A stretch of 64,000 bases of DNA from Aulostomus chinensis (GCA_037954235.1 JBBMOA010000021.1:24313358-24377357); one strand, 5' to 3'; shown: positions 47,441-61,202, counted from the first letter of the stretch. Made by a program: numbers and translations. The notes: generated by a model from the sequence alone, not told the origin.

Positions 47441-49840
47441 TACACGTAGTGACACGTAATAATACGTAGTGACACGTAATAACACGTAGTGACACGTAAT
47501 AACACGTAGTGACACGTAATAACAAGTAGTGACACGTAATAACACATAGTGACACGTAATACTACGTAGTGACACGTAATAACACGTAGTGACACATAAT
47601 AATACGTAGTGACACGTAATAACACGTAGTGACACGTAATAATATGTAGTGACACGTAATAACATGTAGTGACACCGCATAACACATAGTGACCCGTAAT
47701 AATATGTAGTGACACGTAATAACACGTAGTGAAACGTAATAATACGTAGTGACACGTAATAACACGTAGTGACACGTAATAACACGTAGTGACATGTAAT
47801 AACACGTAGTGACACGTAATAACAAGTAGTGACACGTAATAGTACGTAGTGACACGTAATAACACGTAGTGACACATAATAATACGTAGTGACATCTCAT
47901 AACACATAGTGACCCGTAATAATACGTAGTGATACATAATAATACGTAGTGACACGTAATAATACGTAGTGACACGTAAGAACATGTAGTGACATCTCAT
48001 AACACATAGTGACCCGTAATAATACGTAGTGACACGAAATAAGACGAAGTGCAAACTCATAAAATGGAGTGACACGTAATAACACGTAGTGACACGTAAT
48101 AACACGTAGTGACACGTAATAACACATAGTGACACGTAATAATACGTAGTGACACGTAATAACACGTAGTGACACATAATAATAAGTAGTGACACGTAAT
48201 AAGACGAAGTGCAAACTAATAAAATGGAGTGACACGTAATAACACGTAGTGACACGTAATAATACGTAGTGACACGTAATAACACGTAGTGACACATAAT
48301 AATACGTAGTGACACGTAATAATACGTAGTGACACGTAATAACACGTAGTTACACGTAATAACACGTAGTGAAACGTAATAATACGTAGTGACACGTAAT
48401 AATACGTAGTGACACGTAATAACACGTAGTGATACGTAATAACACGTAGTGACACGTAATAACATGTAGTGACATCTCATAACACATAGTGACACGTAAT
48501 AATACGTAGTGACACATAATAATACGTAGTGACCCGTAATAATACGTAGTGACACGTAATAAGAGGAAGTGCAAACTAATAAAATGGAGTGACACGTAAT
48601 AACACGTAGTGACACGTAATAACACCTAGTGACACGTAATAATACGTAGTGACACGTAATAACACGTAGTGACACGTAATAATACGTAGTGACACGTAAT
48701 AACACGTAGTGACACGTAATAATACGTAGTGACACGTAATAACACGTAGTGACACGTAATAATATGTAGTGACACGTAATAATATGTAGTGACACGTAAT
48801 AATAAGTAGTGAACGTAATAATATGTAGTGACACGTAATAACATGCAGTGACACCTTATAACACATAGTGACACGTAATAATACGTAGTTACATGTAATA
48901 ACACGTAGTGACACGTAATAATACGTAGTGACACGTAATAACACGTAGTGACACGTAATAAAACGTAGAGACACGTAATAAAACGTAGAGACACGTAATA
49001 ACACGTAGTAACACGTAATAAGACGAAGTGCAAACTAAAAAAATGGAGTGACACTTAATAACACGTAGTGACATCTCATGACACAAAGTGACACGTAATA
49101 ACATATAGTGACATCTCATAACACATAGTGACACGTAATAAGACGAAGTGCAAACTAATAAAATGGAGTGACACGTAATAACACGTAGTGACACGTAATA
49201 ATACGTAGTGACACGTAATAACACGTAGTGACACACAATAACACGTAGTGACACGTAATAATACGTAGTGACACGTAATAATACGTAGTGACACGTAATA
49301 ACACGTAGTGACACGTAATATACGTAGTGACACGTAATAAGATGAAGTGCAAACTAATAAAATGGAGTGACACGTAATAACACGTAGTGACACGTAATAA
49401 CACGTAGTGACACGTAATAACACGTAGTGACACGTAATAATACGTAGTGACACATAAGAACACGTAGTGACACGTAATAACACGTAGTGACATGTAATAA
49501 TACGTAGTGACACGTAATAACACGTAGTGACACGTAATAATACGTAGTGACACGTAATAACATGTAGTGACATCTCATAACACATAGTGACCCGTAATAA
49601 TACGGAGTGATACATAATAATACGTAGTGACACGTAATAATACGTAGTGACACGTAAGAACATGTAGTGACATCTCATAACACATAGTGACCCGTAATAA
49701 TACGTAGTGACACGTAATAAGACGAAGTGCAAACTAATAAAATGTAGTGACACGTAATCACACGTAGTGACACGTAATAACACGTAGTGACACGTAATAA
49801 TACGTAGTGACACGTAATAACACGTAGTGACACGTAATAA
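47441..49840. repeat. Duplicated segment within the satellite, second copy
   Basis: This partner of 44840-47440 lies directly next to it. It lacks 7 units near 48450 and 6 units near 49090, and has 2 extra units near 48680 compared with the first copy. Confidence 0.88.
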
Positions 49841-50133
49841 TACGTAGTGACACGTAATAACACGTAGTGACACGTAATAATACGTAGTGACACGTAATAA
49901 TACGTAGTGACACGTAATAATATGTAGTGACACGTAATAACATGCAGTGACACCTCATAACACATAGTGACACCTTAATAACATGCAGTGACACCTCATA
50001 ACACATAGTGACACGTAATAATACGTAGTGACACGTAATAACACGTAGTGACACGTAATAATACGTAGTGACACGTAATAAGACGAAGTGCAAACTAATA
50101 AAATGGAGTGACACGTGATAAGAAGTAGTGACA

Positions 50134-50820
50134 CTGTAGAAAAGGCTCCAAAGTTGGGATATGTTCTGTTGTGTTCTTTAATATGATGATGTTCAGCTCA
50201 AATAGGAATTCACCCCCTGCAGGGTAGATTGTGTAACTGGCCTAACTGACAGCATTCAGTCAGCAGTGATGTAAGTGCCGGGACGGGCTGGCCACTGGGA
50301 AATTCAGGACATTTCCCGAATGGTCGAACCCTCACCGGGCCGGATCGGTCGTTGGGAGTTGGGTTTTTTTTGTTTTTTTTTAATGCCAATATAATTTCCA
50401 GCTAGCTAGGTAGCACTGGCAGCCTACATAATTTCACAAAGCAAGGAAGCGACAAGCAACATGTGGCGAGCTGTCAGGTGCAGCCGACTGACAGCTCGCC
50501 GGTGCGCGGCGCCGCATGCCTGGAGGGCCTACCCAGATATTTTTCCCAGGCTGGATTTTTGTCCCAGCACATCCCTGATTAAGTGTGTGCACGGGTGAGA
50601 CGGCAGAGTGAAGTTACGTTTATTAGCATGGCGTCGTGTAGTCTGTGCATGGTGCCTTCTTGCCTGCACGTAGTAAATCAAACCACTTGAACTACATCAC
50701 CTGCCTCATTATTGAATACTTGAAGATTTGGCTGTAAGTGGTGTTCTGGTCCACACACCGAGGTGGATTCTGTGATAAACCCCCAGAACCAGATACCTGC
50801 CACTAAGGTCTCCAGTACAG
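50134..50820. mobile_element. 687-bp insert splitting the satellite (unclassified)
   Basis: Non-satellite DNA bounded exactly by satellite units, starting CTGTAGAAAAGGC and ending GTCTCCAGTACAG, with ACA on both sides (50131-50133 and 50821-50823). The outer five bases form an inverted pair (CTGTA...TACAG). It contains a T-rich run near 50366-50381 and a GC-rich part (GGACGGGCTGGCCACTGGGA, CACCGGGCCGGATCGG) that reminds me of non-autonomous DNA elements in fish. No coding potential was seen. Three-base target copies are known for PIF/Harbinger and CACTA-type elements, but neither target nor ends fit well. Confidence 0.5.
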
Positions 50821-53800
50821 ACACCTAATAAGATGGAGTGACACGTAATAATACGTAGTGACACCTAATAACACGGAATGACACCTAATAAGATGGAGTG
50901 ACACATAATAACACGTAGTGACACCTAATAACACGGAATGACACCTAATAAGATGGAGTGACACATAATAACACGTAGTGACACCTAATAACACGGAGAG
51001 ACACATAATAACATGTAGTGACACCTAATAACACGGAATGACACCTAATAAGATGGAGTGACTCATAATAACAAGTAGTGACACGTATTAACAAGTAGTG
51101 ACACGTAATAACACGTAATGACACCTAATAAGATGGAGTGACTCATAATAACAAGTAGTGACACGTAATAACAAGTAGTGACACGTAATAATACGTAGTG
51201 ACACGTAATAACACGGAGAGACACGTAATAACACGGAATGACACCTAATAAGATGGAGTGACACGTAATAATACGTAGTGACACCTAATAACACGGAATG
51301 ACACCTAATAACACGGAGAGACACATAATAACATGTAGTGACACCTAATAACACGGAATGACACCTAATAAGATGGAGTGACACATAATAATACGTAGTG
51401 ACACCTAATAACACGGAGAGACACGTAATAACACGGAAAGACACCTAATAAGATGGAGTGACACGTAATAATACGTAGTGACACCTAATAACACGGAGAG
51501 ACACATAATAACATGTAGTGACACCTAATAACACGGAATGACACCTAATAAGATGGAGTGACTCATAATAACAAGTAGTGACACGTAATAACAAGTAGTG
51601 ACACGTAATAACACGGAGAGACACGTAATAATACGTAGTGACACGTAATAACAAGTAGTGACACGTAATAACACGGAGAGACACGTAATAATACGTAGCG
51701 ACACCTAATAACACGTAGTGACACATAATAACATGTAGTGACATCTAATAACACGGAATGACACCTAATAAGATGGAGTGACTCATAATAACAAGTAGTG
51801 ACACGTATTAACAAGTAGTGACACGTAATAACACGTAATGACACCTAATAAGATGGAGTGATTCATAATAACAAGTAGTGACACGTAATAACAAGTAGTG
51901 ACACGTAATAATACGTAGTGACACGTAATAACACGGAGAGACACGTAATAACACGGAATGACACCTAATAAGATGGAGTGACACGTAATAATACGTAGTG
52001 ACACCTAATAACACGGAATGACACCTAATAACACGGAGAGACACATAATAACATGTAGTGACACCTAATAACACGGAATGACACCTAATAAGATGGAGTG
52101 ACACATAATAATACGTAGTGACATGTAATAACATGGAGAGACACGTAATAACACGGAATGACACCTAATAAGATGGAGTGACACGTAATAATACGTAGTG
52201 ACACCTAATAACACGGAATGACACCTAATAACACGGAGAGACACATAATAACATGTAGTGACGCGTAATAACAAGTAGTGAAATCTTATAACATTTAGTG
52301 ACACATAATAACAAGTAGTGACACGTAATAACACGGAGAGACACGTAATAATACGTAGTGACACGTAATAACACGTAGTGACACGTAATAACACGGAGAG
52401 ACACGTAATAACATGTAGTGACACCTAATAACACATAGTGACACGTAATAACATGTAGTGACACCTAATAACACGGAATGACACCTAATAAGATGGAGTG
52501 ACACATAATAACAAGTAGTGACACCTAATAACACGGAGAGACACGTAATAACATGTAGTGACACCTAATAACACGGAATGACACCTAATAAGATGGAGTG
52601 ACACATAATAACATGTAGTGACACCTAATAATATGTAGTGAAATCTTATGACATTTAGTGACACATAATAACATGGAGTGACACGTAATAAAATAAAAAG
52701 GAGTGACATGTAATAGTGTGAAGTGACAAAAACAAGGGGTGAAACACTAACATGGAGTGACACGTAATCGCGCTGAGTGATACATAGAAACAAGGGGTGA
52801 TGCGTAATAACGTAGAGTGACACATAATAGCGCGCAGGAATGTGTAAAAATATGTAGTGATACATAATAAAACGTAGTGACACAACGTGGAGTGACACCT
52901 AAGGACAAGGAATGACACATAATACACGTATAACACCTAATAACATGGAGTGACACGTAATAAAATAAAAAGGAGTGACATGTAATAGTGTGAAGTGACA
53001 AAAACAAGGGGTGAAACACTAACATGGAGTGACACGTAATCGCGCTGAGTGATACATAGAAACAAGGGGTGATGCGTAATAACGTAGAGTGACACATAAT
53101 AGCGCGCAGGAATGTGTAAAAATATGTAGTGATACATAATAAAACGTAGTGACACAACGTGGAGTGACACCTAAGGACAAGGAATGACACATAATACACG
53201 TATAACACCTAATAACGTGTAGTGACATGCAATAACAAGGCGTGAACATGTAATAACACGGAGTGACATAAAAATGTGGAGTGACGTGTGATAATGAGGA
53301 GTGACACAATTAGAAAAAGTGACATGTGATAATACACAGTGACATGTAATAACATGTAGTTTCACGTAATAACACGTAGTAATAGTGACACGTACTGACA
53401 TGGACTGGCACATAACACATAGCGACAAGTTATAATGTAGAGTGACATGCATAACGTAATAACGCGTAGTGACATGTAAAAATGGGGAGTGACACATCAC
53501 ATATACTGACACATAAGAACGCGGAGTGACACATAAGAACGCGGAGTGACACGTAACACAGAGTGACACATAACTAGTAGTGACACTTAATAACATGTAA
53601 AAAATATGTAATTACGCAGAATGACGCGTAATTTCGTGGAGTGACACAAGATAATGCGGAGTGACACGTAATAGCACAGTGATCAGTAATTAGATGGACT
53701 GGCACATGATAACATGTAGTAACACGTAATAACACGTAGTAATTGTGACATGGAATAACGTTGAGTGACTCAGTGACACGTACTAACGTAGAGTGACACT

Positions 53801-53858
53801 GAAAACACGCAGTGACACATAAATATGTTGAGTGACAGAATAACAGAGTGACACCTTA
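50821..53858. repeat. 20-bp satellite, block 2 (about 3.0 kb, diverged)
   Basis: The same family with a different consensus, ACACCTAATAACACGGAATG / ACACCTAATAAGATGGAGTG. Two higher-order duplications are visible: 51001-51500 repeated at 51721-52220 (offset 720 bp, 36 units), and 52669-52940 repeated at 52941-53212 (272 bp). From about 53210 the units become irregular and decay to the right edge. Confidence 0.95.
52669..53212. repeat. 272-bp direct tandem duplication in satellite block 2
   Basis: Two adjacent copies (52669-52940, 52941-53212) appear identical on reading, including unusual words such as AATCGCGCTGAGTG and AATAGCGCGCAGGAATG. The duplication is recent, or it is an assembly error. 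Confidence 0.92.
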
Positions 53859-53859
53859 A

Positions 53860-53897
53860 AAACAAAACAAAGCGTTTTACAGTGTTGTCTCACACAA

Positions 53898-53928
<31 letters not shown>

Positions 53929-54087
53929 GGAGCTGCCATGTAAGGTGCCAATCTGCCCATCAGGAGCAATCAGGGGCTCAGGAGGTCAGTTGTCAGCCCA
54001 AAGATACTTCAGCCGTGTCACCAGGGGAGGTGGGGATCGAACCAGCAAGGCTTCGGTTGCTAGGCGCCCCTCTATTGCTGAGCTGAG
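53860..54087 (-). mobile_element. tRNA-derived SINE (minus strand) next to the satellite
   Basis: Same family as 38455-38690. On the minus strand it has a perfect B box GGTTCGATCCC (complement of 54033-54043) and body motifs complementary to GGAGCTGCCATGTAAGGTGC. A (CA)n run with CG steps (53898-53929) sits in the 3' half. The A box region is altered. It starts where the satellite ends. Confidence 0.7.
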
Positions 54088-57000
54088 ACGCCTGCTAAAC
54101 TCAGAGTGCTGCTACTCCGTCTGGGCCCTGCTGCTAGCATAACAGTCGCTAAGGTCGACCAGCGACCTGTGGCCTCAGTTGGCGTCGGGTTGTTGTCCAG
54201 CTTCTCTCTCAGCTGTAGACCCCCAGTGATGAGACGCAGCAATGCTGACATACCGATCACGTATGTATCATGACAGTCGCCCGTCAATGAAAGGGGAATC
54301 CAAAAAGCATCTGTCTAGCTGATGTGTCTTTTAAACCAGGTCAAGGTCTACGGACTGGACCCGGATCAGGACCGTCTGTGAGTGAAGGCAGCACCTGACA
54401 TTCCTGACATCTCTGCCTTCCACGAGTGACTTCCACCTCCCTCGACTGAATGGACAAATACTGTATATCTGTAGGTACTCCTGCTGTCTGATGGCGCTCA
54501 GAATGAACTAATGACTAATGTGCTGCCATGACAACATCGCCCTGACGGAGATATGAGAAATGCTTACATGGTGTTTTACGGCAGCATGATGCCGGAGGCT
54601 GCAGGGTGACCCAGAAGCAGACGTTGCATCATCACGCACAAACACCTTCGCTAAGAGGCGCTGACATCAATCTACCCTCCCGGTCTGGACGTGATGCTGA
54701 ACATCTCAGACAGAACTGGCAGCAGCCAGGAGAGGAAGGTGACTGAGGCATTGATGAGGACACATCAGGGCCACAACACATGGCGGCAGCACGTCAGCAG
54801 CCCGGTCCGTTAGACGCTAAATTTGGTTTGGTCAGCGTGTGAATAAACAGCTCCATTACTGGCGCAGCAGCAGAGGAGGACACTTCAAAGCAGCCTGGCT
54901 AATCCGGCCTGTCACACTTCATAAGAGATTCATGCAGCGTCGATCTGGCGACCCGCGGACGGGGAGGGAGTTCCTGCGGGCGCATGAATGAGAGGAGCTG
55001 GCAGGTCGGCAAGGACGTGGAGAGGGAGGGCTGGGGCCGCTCGATACGCGGGAGCCACCAGGTCACATGACAGCTGGAGTGTAATGTATTTAGTCTGAGC
55101 TGCCAGCTGGTTTTAAGTGCTCTGCATTTAAGTGAGTCAATCTCTTGTGACACTCCAAAGTTTAGTTTTAGAACAAATTCATAATTCACCACGCAAATGT
55201 GGAGGAGCAGCTTTTAAGGCTCACCAGTGAGTGCAGGCTAGCCAGGCTAGCAGCTCCCACATTAGCCCCGGCCAACGAGGGACACGCTGCTGTGTGTGAG
55301 CGGGGGCGGTTGCCCCTCTATCGGTCTTCATTAAAGCCCCCGTTCAGTGGTTGTGAGGTCACCTGCTGCAACAGGTTTCCCAGCTCAGGAAGTTCTATGT
55401 GTGGTGGCGTGCAGAGGAAATGCTCCCACTGATCCTGGCCTTTGGAATTATGGGTCACAGAGTGTGGGATCTGATTCCTCCTCATCCTCATTCACAAACA
55501 TGGAAGAGGAGAGAGAAACAGCGTCTGGTTAAGGGTGAAGATTGTAAACTTGGATATGTGAGCCACGGTGTGCGAGCAGAGGTGCCAAGTGCGGAATGAA
55601 GATGGCGACACTATTAAAGTGTCATATCGATGTCTCTGACACAGCTTTACTCACCCTTCTACTCTCATGAACCACAGATGTCTCGCCACCCCTGACCCAT
55701 GTGCTGTACCTTGTAATCCAGGACCTGGGACTCTTTTCTCTCTCCATACAACAAGTTGTTATAGAATGTACTACAGTACTACAGTAGAGATTTCAGGCAG
55801 TAAAAATTGGTGTTTTACCTCTCAGTGCCTCTTTCAAATGTTTAACTGCCGCTACGTTCACGTGTGGGTCGACCTGGTGTCCAAGTGTCAGCCAAAAATG
55901 TTCTGACTTCAAACTTCATGCTCAGAGGACAGACTCCAGATCAGTGGGAGCACTGAACACTACAGGGCAACTAAAGCAGCACCACTAAAACCTGGCACTG
56001 CGGTCATCAGGGTTGCACAGGAACATCGTTGACACATCAACGTCAAATCGGCAACCACATTCAAACAAGCGCGTTGAAGTCCGAGACCTCAGCGCTCAAT
56101 GGTAGACCCCATTCCAACTTCCCAGCTGTCTCGAACGCAACATGTTGGCACCACGCCCACCTCCTCATTTACTCATGCTAGGGAACTTAGCGTGCCCTGC
56201 CAATGTGCCGCCCCCTACTGGTTTGAGTGGGAGGGTGGAGAAGGAGAGAGGAAACACCAGCTTGGTCTGATCATCAGAGCACACCAGTCCCTGAAAAGTA
56301 CACGATCATTCAACTGTGGGATGCAGTACAGGACTGTATGCTAGTAGTACATGTGTCAGTACTACCAGCACAGCAGGGTCACACAGGCCACTGCAGGCAG
56401 ACCTGGCATCAACACCTTGAAGATAAATTCAAAAAGATGTCTCCTCTGTAGTCAACAAGTCTGACACACACCTCTGACAGTGGTCGCTCCAGGGTACTGC
56501 AGTACACCAACTAGTACACACACTGCACCCTCTGGTGGCATCCCACTGAATAACAGCGCTGATCTCACTCACACTCACACACTCTCACACACACACACAG
56601 ACACCCCTGATGGAGAGGAGAAGTCTGACCGACCAACTGCAGCGGTGAGGATCTGAGACAAGGGTGAACATCAGCGTGTGCTCGCCTGCCTGGACCGAGT
56701 CCGAATGGTCACAACGCCATTGGACGGTCATGTGTATCATCTGGGTTTCTGCTGATCCCGGTGGAGAACCCGCCTGAGACTGGAGTCCAGTCAGTCATCA
56801 GTACTCTGTCAGTAAAACACCGGCGTTCTCAGGGGGGTCCCTCATCGTGTGTGCATGCTAACACTGACAGCAGCTCACACTTCCTTCGCTCAGCCCTCTC
56901 CTGTCAGTAGGAACTAAAAACTCCATCAAAATGTGGTTCCAGAAACATCAGATTGGTTCTTGGGACTTCGAAGAAGTTCCTCTGTGTGGATAGTGAATAT

Positions 57001-57491
57001 TTCCTGCAAGCACCGGCAGCACGCTTTCACTCCTCAGGAAGCTGCCGGGCCTCCTCTCACACAGCTTCAGACCGGCCGCATGTCCGAAGACGGTTGTTAC
57101 GACGGCATCGTGGCTGCACAGTGATTCGATTCATCTGCTGCTCACCTGCTGCCTCACACCCCCTCTGAACTATTCGATACTCATTTTCTAAAACTCAGAG
57201 TTTGATTTTGTACACACTCCCTTCAAGCCCTGGTACCTCTCTGTCATAGCTTTCCTCCAAGACTGCCATGAGTGTGTAAAAGCTACAGAAAAAGAATAGA
57301 GGTTCTGATGACGGGACACGACCTCAGGACAACAGTGAAGCTGCTGTGCAGTGGTGAGGTCAGGATCAGGTCTCTGCTGCTGAGGACCAGAGGAGGATCC
57401 ATCAGCAGAACCGTCCACACCCAAGTGATCCTCAGGACAGAACCGGTGCTGACTCCTGTGTTGGGGTTAGGCCTCACACGAAGTGCCAAAA
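54088..57491. other. Intergenic stretch
   Basis: No exon, RNA gene or named element was seen. Several short open frames (for example 54899-55192 minus, 55199-55432 plus) lack domains. A short CA-rich stretch lies at about 56565-56600. The last 23 bases (57469-57491) are treated as the primer-binding-site region of LTR copy 2. Confidence 0.6.
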
Positions 57492-59029
<1,538 letters not shown>

Positions 59030-59063
59030 CCTGTCAACAAGGTTATGAGTGATGACTGACACT

Positions 59064-59149
59064 CAGGGCCGGCCTGGACAAAATTGGGCCCTAAGCAAAA
59101 TTTAATTTGGGACCCCCCCCCCCCCCCCACACACACACACACACACACT
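59064..59149. mobile_element. Possible DNA-element end plus poly-C/(CA)n
   Basis: CAGGGCCGGCCTGGACAAAA followed by TTGGGCCCTAAGCAAAAT resembles an end of teleost DNA elements with CAGGGCCGGCC termini. It is cut off by a C17 run and (CA)n at 59113-59149. No partner end was found. Confidence 0.35.
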
Positions 59150-59159
59150 TCTCCCCATC

Positions 59160-60077
59160 CATACTTTAAAATTCTTCTTCCACCATCAAAGTCCTCAACA
59201 GTCAGGCTCCTTCATCCCTGACAGAGCTCCTAGTCCCCTATGATCCAGCTAGAACCCTTCACTCCCAGGATGCAGGGTTCCTGCTGGTTCCTAGAGTTCT
59301 AACAGTAGAATGGAGCCAGAGCCTTCAGCTATCAGGCTCCCCTCCTGTGGAACCGTCTCCCAGTTTCAGTCCAGGACCCAGACCCCCTCTCTAGGTTTAA
59401 GAGCAGACTTAAGACCTTCCTTGTTGATCAGGTTTATAGTCAGGACTGCTTAGGCTGGCCCTTAGACCTGCTGCTATAGGCTCAGACTGCTGGGATCTCC
59501 CATGATGCACTGGGCTTCTCTCTCCTCCTCCTGTCCCCATACATGTTACTAACTCCTCTTCTTCTCCCCTCATCCCAGATCCTGGTGCTGCTGGAGGAGG
59601 CTCCAGACCTGAAGAGGCTCCAGCTGCCACCCGTAGCTCCACCTGCTCACGTCCCCGTTTGTCCATCAGTCTCTCCTCCTTTCTCTCTCACTTTATCTCT
59701 GTCCCTCCCTTTCCTTCTGTCTCTCTGTCTTCCTCCATTCTCTCTCTTTGTCTCTGTCCATCAGTCTCTCCTCCTTTCTCTCTCTCTTTATCTCTGTCCC
59801 TCTCTTTCCTTCTGTCTCTCTGTCTTCCTCCATTCTCTGTCTTTGTCTCTGTCCTGCTCTCCTGCTCTCTCTCCACTGATCCTGGATCTGCTCCACCTTC
59901 CTGCTGGTAAAGGAAGGTTCTGGTGGCTGCTGTTGCAGGATGTGCTGCTGATGGAGAATTGTTGGGTGGAGGTTCATTGAAGGAGGGAGGTGCTGGACCT
60001 GCTCTACTTGGACAGAGTCAGGACAGAACTTTGGTTGGGGTTTGGTGCCACACTAATAAACCTGACTGGACTTGAAT
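59160..60077 (+). mobile_element. L2-type LINE, copy C (3' fragment)
   Basis: It is homologous to the 3' thirds of copies A and B, from ATCAAAGTCCTCAACAGTCA (59185) to the tail AATAAACCTGACTGGACTTG. It has only two units of the C/T-rich minisatellite (59660-59865), against eleven in copy A. It shares CCATCAAAG with copy B where copy A has ACATACAAAG. No reverse transcriptase motif is present. Confidence 0.85.
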
Positions 60078-61167
60078 GTATGCTAGGTTCAAAATGAGGG
60101 TCAGACTGCTATGAAAACTTCTTCCATCTTTCTTCGGGAAAGTGAAATCTGAAACGACCTTCAAAGGCCTTCGCTGCACAAGTTCAAACCCATTTGGCAT
60201 CGATGAAGTTCGCTGCCCTAAGAGCCGCATCACCTGGTTGTGTGGTGATGGCAGCGTCTGTAGCAGCAGTACTGATGCTACCTGAAGGCCCCCCACTGTG
60301 CTGGGTGCTGTTGCAATTAATACAAATAAAATGCAATTAATAGCCGCAGCAACCAGCCTCTCCTCCACACTCGTTAACAACTCTATTGTGATGAGAACGA
60401 CGACAGGTCATCAGTGACATCATTAGACGATTGTGTACTGATCACCACGGTGTCACGTGGATTCAACCCAAAGGTTCAATAGTTTCAACTCAACGTGCAA
60501 ATCACGGATCGCATCTCATGGCGCCCTTCAAATACACCGCTGACCCTGACCACGTCTCTACACCGGTGCTGTGTGTCATCAACAGCGTCAATCGTGTTCA
60601 CTGTGAACAGAACCTCCCAGTCAGAGGTGCCAGTCCAAGATCACGGTACCGGTCGCAGTATCTATCTCACGCTCGCCGAGACAAATCCCCACCCACCAGG
60701 CTGCTCAGACTTGTGCAGGTGGGTCTGAGCCAAACACAGGAGACGCTGTTGCACCCCCAGGTCTGTTGGTGCAGCCTGACTGGGCAGCGCTGGCTGCCAG
60801 ACTCAGGTTCTGTGTCCCGCCCCAACAGTCAGGAGACAGCGCTGTCAGCCTGGACTCCTGTCGCCAATGACGGCCGGGTTGGCTCCTCCTCTTCCTCTTG
60901 ATAGCAAATGAGCAGACAAGCTCAAACAGGAACTGAAGAAGAGCTTTTAGACAGTTTCATTGTTGCTGGACACTCTTCCTGTCCAGTCAGGGACAAGATG
61001 CATGTGATTTGATCCTCTGTCCACAAGATGGAGGCACAACACTACAACATAGCTGCTCCTCCACCGCCTGAGCCACTGAGGGGCCCCAAGAAGAGGGCTG
61101 GCCACTGAGGGGCCCTCCTCACTGAGCCCCCCCCGTCAAATGAATGATAATGACCCAAAGATACGTG

Positions 61168-61202
<35 letters not shown>

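Larger units (their letters stand above)
43055..50133. repeat. Giant 20-bp satellite, block 1 (about 7.1 kb)
   Basis: About 350 tandem units of consensus GTGACACGTAATAACACGTA. Each unit is a dimer of two related 10-mers (ACACGTAATA and ACACGTAGTG), so a CG dinucleotide recurs every 10 bp. Marker units AGTGCAAACTAATAAAATGG occur about 19 times, for example at 43378, 43618, 45589, 46628 and 48207. A block of about 2.5 kb is duplicated in tandem (about 44840-47440 and 47440-49840). On the minus strand the unit lacks stops in most phases, which yields frames up to 577 codons of Y, V, S, L, R, T, C and H; these are not treated as genes. Confidence 0.98.

Noticed and set aside
43003..50114. Very long minus-strand open frames (up to 577 codons) with YYVSLRVITCHYVLLRV-type repeats
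   Set aside because: They arise because the 20-bp satellite unit has no stop in most phases. Three phases give the same peptide family, frames end at random unit variants, and there is no start context, domain or splice structure.
43055..53858. CRISPR array
   Set aside because: Units are contiguous without unique spacers, the genome is vertebrate, and no cas genes exist.
60431..60901. 156-codon plus-strand open frame
   Set aside because: It begins at TTG rather than ATG and has no domain or repeat-free conservation evidence; likely chance.
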